From NCBI GenBank assembly GCA_002784245.1, contig PFKL01000229.1, positions 2,889 to 9,879 of the forward strand: 6,991 bases of DNA, in the 5' to 3' direction. The notes below the pieces were generated by a model. The model was not told the DNA's origin. It did no database searches and saw nothing but the letters and a program-made list of their open reading frames with translations. Shown piece by piece: positions 5,396 to 6,991 of this stretch; position 1 is the stretch's first letter, and each line of letters starts with the position of its first letter. The position numbers and the translations under genes were made by a program. This DNA is from Comamonadaceae bacterium CG_4_10_14_3_um_filter_60_75. GTDB taxonomy: Bacteria; Pseudomonadota; Gammaproteobacteria; Burkholderiales; Burkholderiaceae_C.

Positions 5396-6991
5396 ATGCT
5401 ATGGAACAACACCGTCGTCACCACCTTGCGCAGCGTTTTTGTCGCGTTGCTGTGGCATGCCGCAAGTGCGCTGCCGGCATCTGCCCTGGCCGACAGCATC
5501 GAATCAATTTTGGCGCCCGGGCCACTGATTCAGGGGCACATCAAGCAGGAAAACGACTGCAAGCAGTGTCACGTCAAGTTCGACCGCAAAGCCCAGTCAG
5601 GGCTGTGCATGGACTGTCACAGACCGGTAGGCACTGACGTGCGCGCCAAAACCGGATTTCACGGCAAGCTCAAGCCCCAGGCTTGCAACAGCTGCCATAC
5701 CGACCACAAGGGCCGCGACGCCGACGTGGTGCATCTGGACAAGAAAAAGTTTGACCATAGCCAAACCGACTACCTGCTCAAGGGCAAACACCAGCCGCTG
5801 GAATGCGTCAAATGCCACGTTGAGGGCGAAAAATTCCGCGCGGCACCGTCGCAATGCCTTGCCTGCCACAAAAAAGACGACACCCACAAAGGTTCATTGG
5901 GTGACAAGTGTGCCGACTGCCATACCGAAAACAGCTGGAAGGAAGCCCGCTTTGACCACAGCAAGACACGCTTTGCCCTGGAGGGCAAGCACGTGGACGT
6001 GAAGTGCAACGCCTGCCACAAAACCACCAATTACAAAGAAACGCCACGCGCCTGTATTGGCTGTCACAAGAAAAACGACGACAGTGCGAAGGGGCACAAA
6101 GGCCAGTATGGCGAAAAATGTGAGAGCTGCCACAACGTCAGGGCCTGGAAGCCGGCAATCTTCAATCACGACGTTGACACCAAGTACGACTTGCGCGGCA
6201 AACACCGCACCGCGACCTGCGTGTCTTGCCACACCGGTCATTTGTACAAGGTGAAACTGGCACAGGACTGCAATTCATGTCACGCCAAGGATGACAAGCA
6301 CAAGGGTACGCTGGGCAAGGATTGCGAAAGCTGCCACAGCGAGCGCAGCTGGAAAGAGCCCGCCAAGTTCGACCATGACAAGAGCCGTTTCCCGCTGGTG
6401 GGAAAACACGCCAAAGCCGAGTGCAAGGCGTGTCACATGAGCCCCATGTTCAGGGAAGCGCCCAAGGAGTGCATTGCGTGCCACCAGAAGGACGACAAAC
6501 ACAACAAGACCTTGGGTGACAAATGCGCCGATTGCCACGGCGAGAGTGACTGGAAGACCACCAAAGGCCGCTTCAACCACGACAAGACCAAGTTTGTGCT
6601 GCGCAACGCGCACGCGGCGCCCAAGGTGAAGTGCGATGCTTGTCACAAGGACTTGCAGAGCTTTCGCAAAACGCCGCTTGAATGCATTGCCTGTCATAAA
6701 AAAGATGACAAGCACGAAGGCCAATCGGGTCAAAAGTGCGAGTCATGCCACACCGACCGCACCTGGAAAGTCGACAAATTCGACCACCGGCTGACGCAGT
6801 TTGCATTGACAGGTCGACACCTGGTTGCGGCGTGCAAGACTTGCCACCTGACGTTGCGTTTCAAGGACGCCGCCAAAGACTGCTATTCATGCCACAAGAA
6901 GGAAGACCGGCACAAGCTCAAGCTGGGTGTGCGCTGCGAGAGCTGTCACAACACCCGCTCATGGCCGTTGTGGGACTTCAATCACGACAAG
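5396..6991 (+). CDS. Large multiheme c-type cytochrome, at least 21 hemes (partial, C-terminus off window)
   Basis: The frame is open from ATG 5396 to the window end, 532 residues with no stop. The N-terminus is a Sec signal peptide: R12, a hydrophobic core (13-30) and an ALA cleavage site before D33, so heme is attached in the periplasm. There are 21 CXXCH sites, with first Cys at 55, 71, 97, 137, 154, 172, 204, 220, 242, 275, 292, 310, 343, 359, 377, 413, 430, 448, 480, 496 and 514: one heme per 22-23 residues. From residue 154 the protein is built of a repeat of about 68 residues with three hemes, conserved around KKDDKHKG, SWK, FDHDK and GKH. The spacing resembles cytochrome c3/c7-type proteins (doubled CXXCH). 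It is rich in Lys and His. The gene follows the diheme cytochrome b gene. Long periplasmic or surface electron transfer is likely; partner and acceptor are unknown. I cannot assign it to a named family such as MtrA, OmcS or HmcA. Confidence 0.93.
   Translation, partial: MLWNNTVVTTLRSVFVALLWHAASALPASALADSIESILAPGPLIQGHIKQENDCKQCHVKFDRKAQSGLCMDCHRPVGTDVRAKTGFHGKLKPQACNSCHTDHKGRDADVVHLDKKKFDHSQTDYLLKGKHQPLECVKCHVEGEKFRAAPSQCLACHKKDDTHKGSLGDKCADCHTENSWKEARFDHSKTRFALEGKHVDVKCNACHKTTNYKETPRACIGCHKKNDDSAKGHKGQYGEKCESCHNVRAWKPAIFNHDVDTKYDLRGKHRTATCVSCHTGHLYKVKLAQDCNSCHAKDDKHKGTLGKDCESCHSERSWKEPAKFDHDKSRFPLVGKHAKAECKACHMSPMFREAPKECIACHQKDDKHNKTLGDKCADCHGESDWKTTKGRFNHDKTKFVLRNAHAAPKVKCDACHKDLQSFRKTPLECIACHKKDDKHEGQSGQKCESCHTDRTWKVDKFDHRLTQFALTGRHLVAACKTCHLTLRFKDAAKDCYSCHKKEDRHKLKLGVRCESCHNTRSWPLWDFNHDK
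5855..6991 (+). repeat. Tandem three-heme repeat inside the multiheme cytochrome
   Basis: Five full units and one cut by the window edge, starting at residues 154, 220, 292, 359, 430 and 496 (unit lengths 66, 72, 67, 71 and 66). Each has CXXCH, KKDDKHKG-like, CXXCH, W then F-D/N-H, G-K-H-like, CXXCH. Similarity is clear in protein and looser in DNA, so the duplications look old and under selection. Residues 55-153 hold four further hemes; FDH (119-121) and GKH (131-132) there show that the end of an earlier, degenerate unit precedes the first regular one. Confidence 0.88.

Noticed and set aside
5401..5637. Short plus-strand frame overlapping the start of the multiheme cytochrome
   Set aside because: The overlapping frame with a signal peptide and regular CXXCH motifs is clearly the coding one.
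5597..6806. Several minus-strand frames opposite the multiheme cytochrome
   Set aside because: They are by-products of the repeated Cys/His/Lys codons; their hydrophobic look (many Val, Ala, Leu) comes from reading Lys, His and Asp codons in reverse complement.
5855..6991. A higher-order six-heme repeat of 138 residues
   Set aside because: Unit lengths alternate (66, 72, 67, 71, 66), so pairs sum to 138, but the extra residues sit in different places: before the second heme of unit two and before the third heme of unit four. This looks like coincidence rather than duplication of a pair.
5855..6991. CRISPR-like or DNA-level tandem array
   Set aside because: The periodicity of about 200 bases is a protein-level repeat in an open reading frame; the DNA copies are too diverged and there are no spacers.

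Overview
The window looks like chromosomal DNA of a betaproteobacterium. I infer Burkholderiales, possibly a Comamonadaceae genus such as Rhodoferax, from the GC-rich coding bias, a proteobacterial-type ThiC with a long N-terminal region under a TPP riboswitch, a Pseudomonas-like branched-chain 2-oxoacid dehydrogenase subunit, and respiratory multiheme cytochrome genes. The genus is a guess; no rRNA or other taxonomic marker is present.

Left half (1-3240), all on the minus strand. A TPP riboswitch (about 3108-3205) with a plausible promoter just upstream controls thiC (1107-3035), which makes the pyrimidine half of thiamine. Between the riboswitch and the thiC start are two hairpins; the second pairs with the thiC Shine-Dalgarno sequence, which suggests control of translation initiation. 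After a 205-base gap comes the start of bkdA1 (1-901, cut by the window edge), the E1 alpha subunit of the branched-chain 2-oxoacid dehydrogenase, itself a thiamine-pyrophosphate enzyme.

Middle (3343-4313), plus strand. Divergent from thiC is a dienelactone-hydrolase-family alpha/beta hydrolase with a twin-arginine signal and an intact Cys/Asp/His triad, followed by a strong intrinsic terminator.

Right half (4320-6991), plus strand. This is the most interesting part. An intergenic region with direct and inverted repeats precedes a two-gene unit: a five-helix membrane protein with two HX13H helices (a predicted diheme cytochrome b), and, 16 bases after its stop, a signal-peptide-bearing multiheme c-type cytochrome that is still open at the window end. 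The 532 residues visible carry 21 CXXCH heme sites, mostly in a tandem repeat of about 68 residues with three hemes each, and each repeat also has three conserved extra histidines that could be the distal heme ligands. The pair reads as an electron conduit between the membrane quinone pool and a very long periplasmic or surface heme chain. That role is inferred from architecture, not from a recognised named system.
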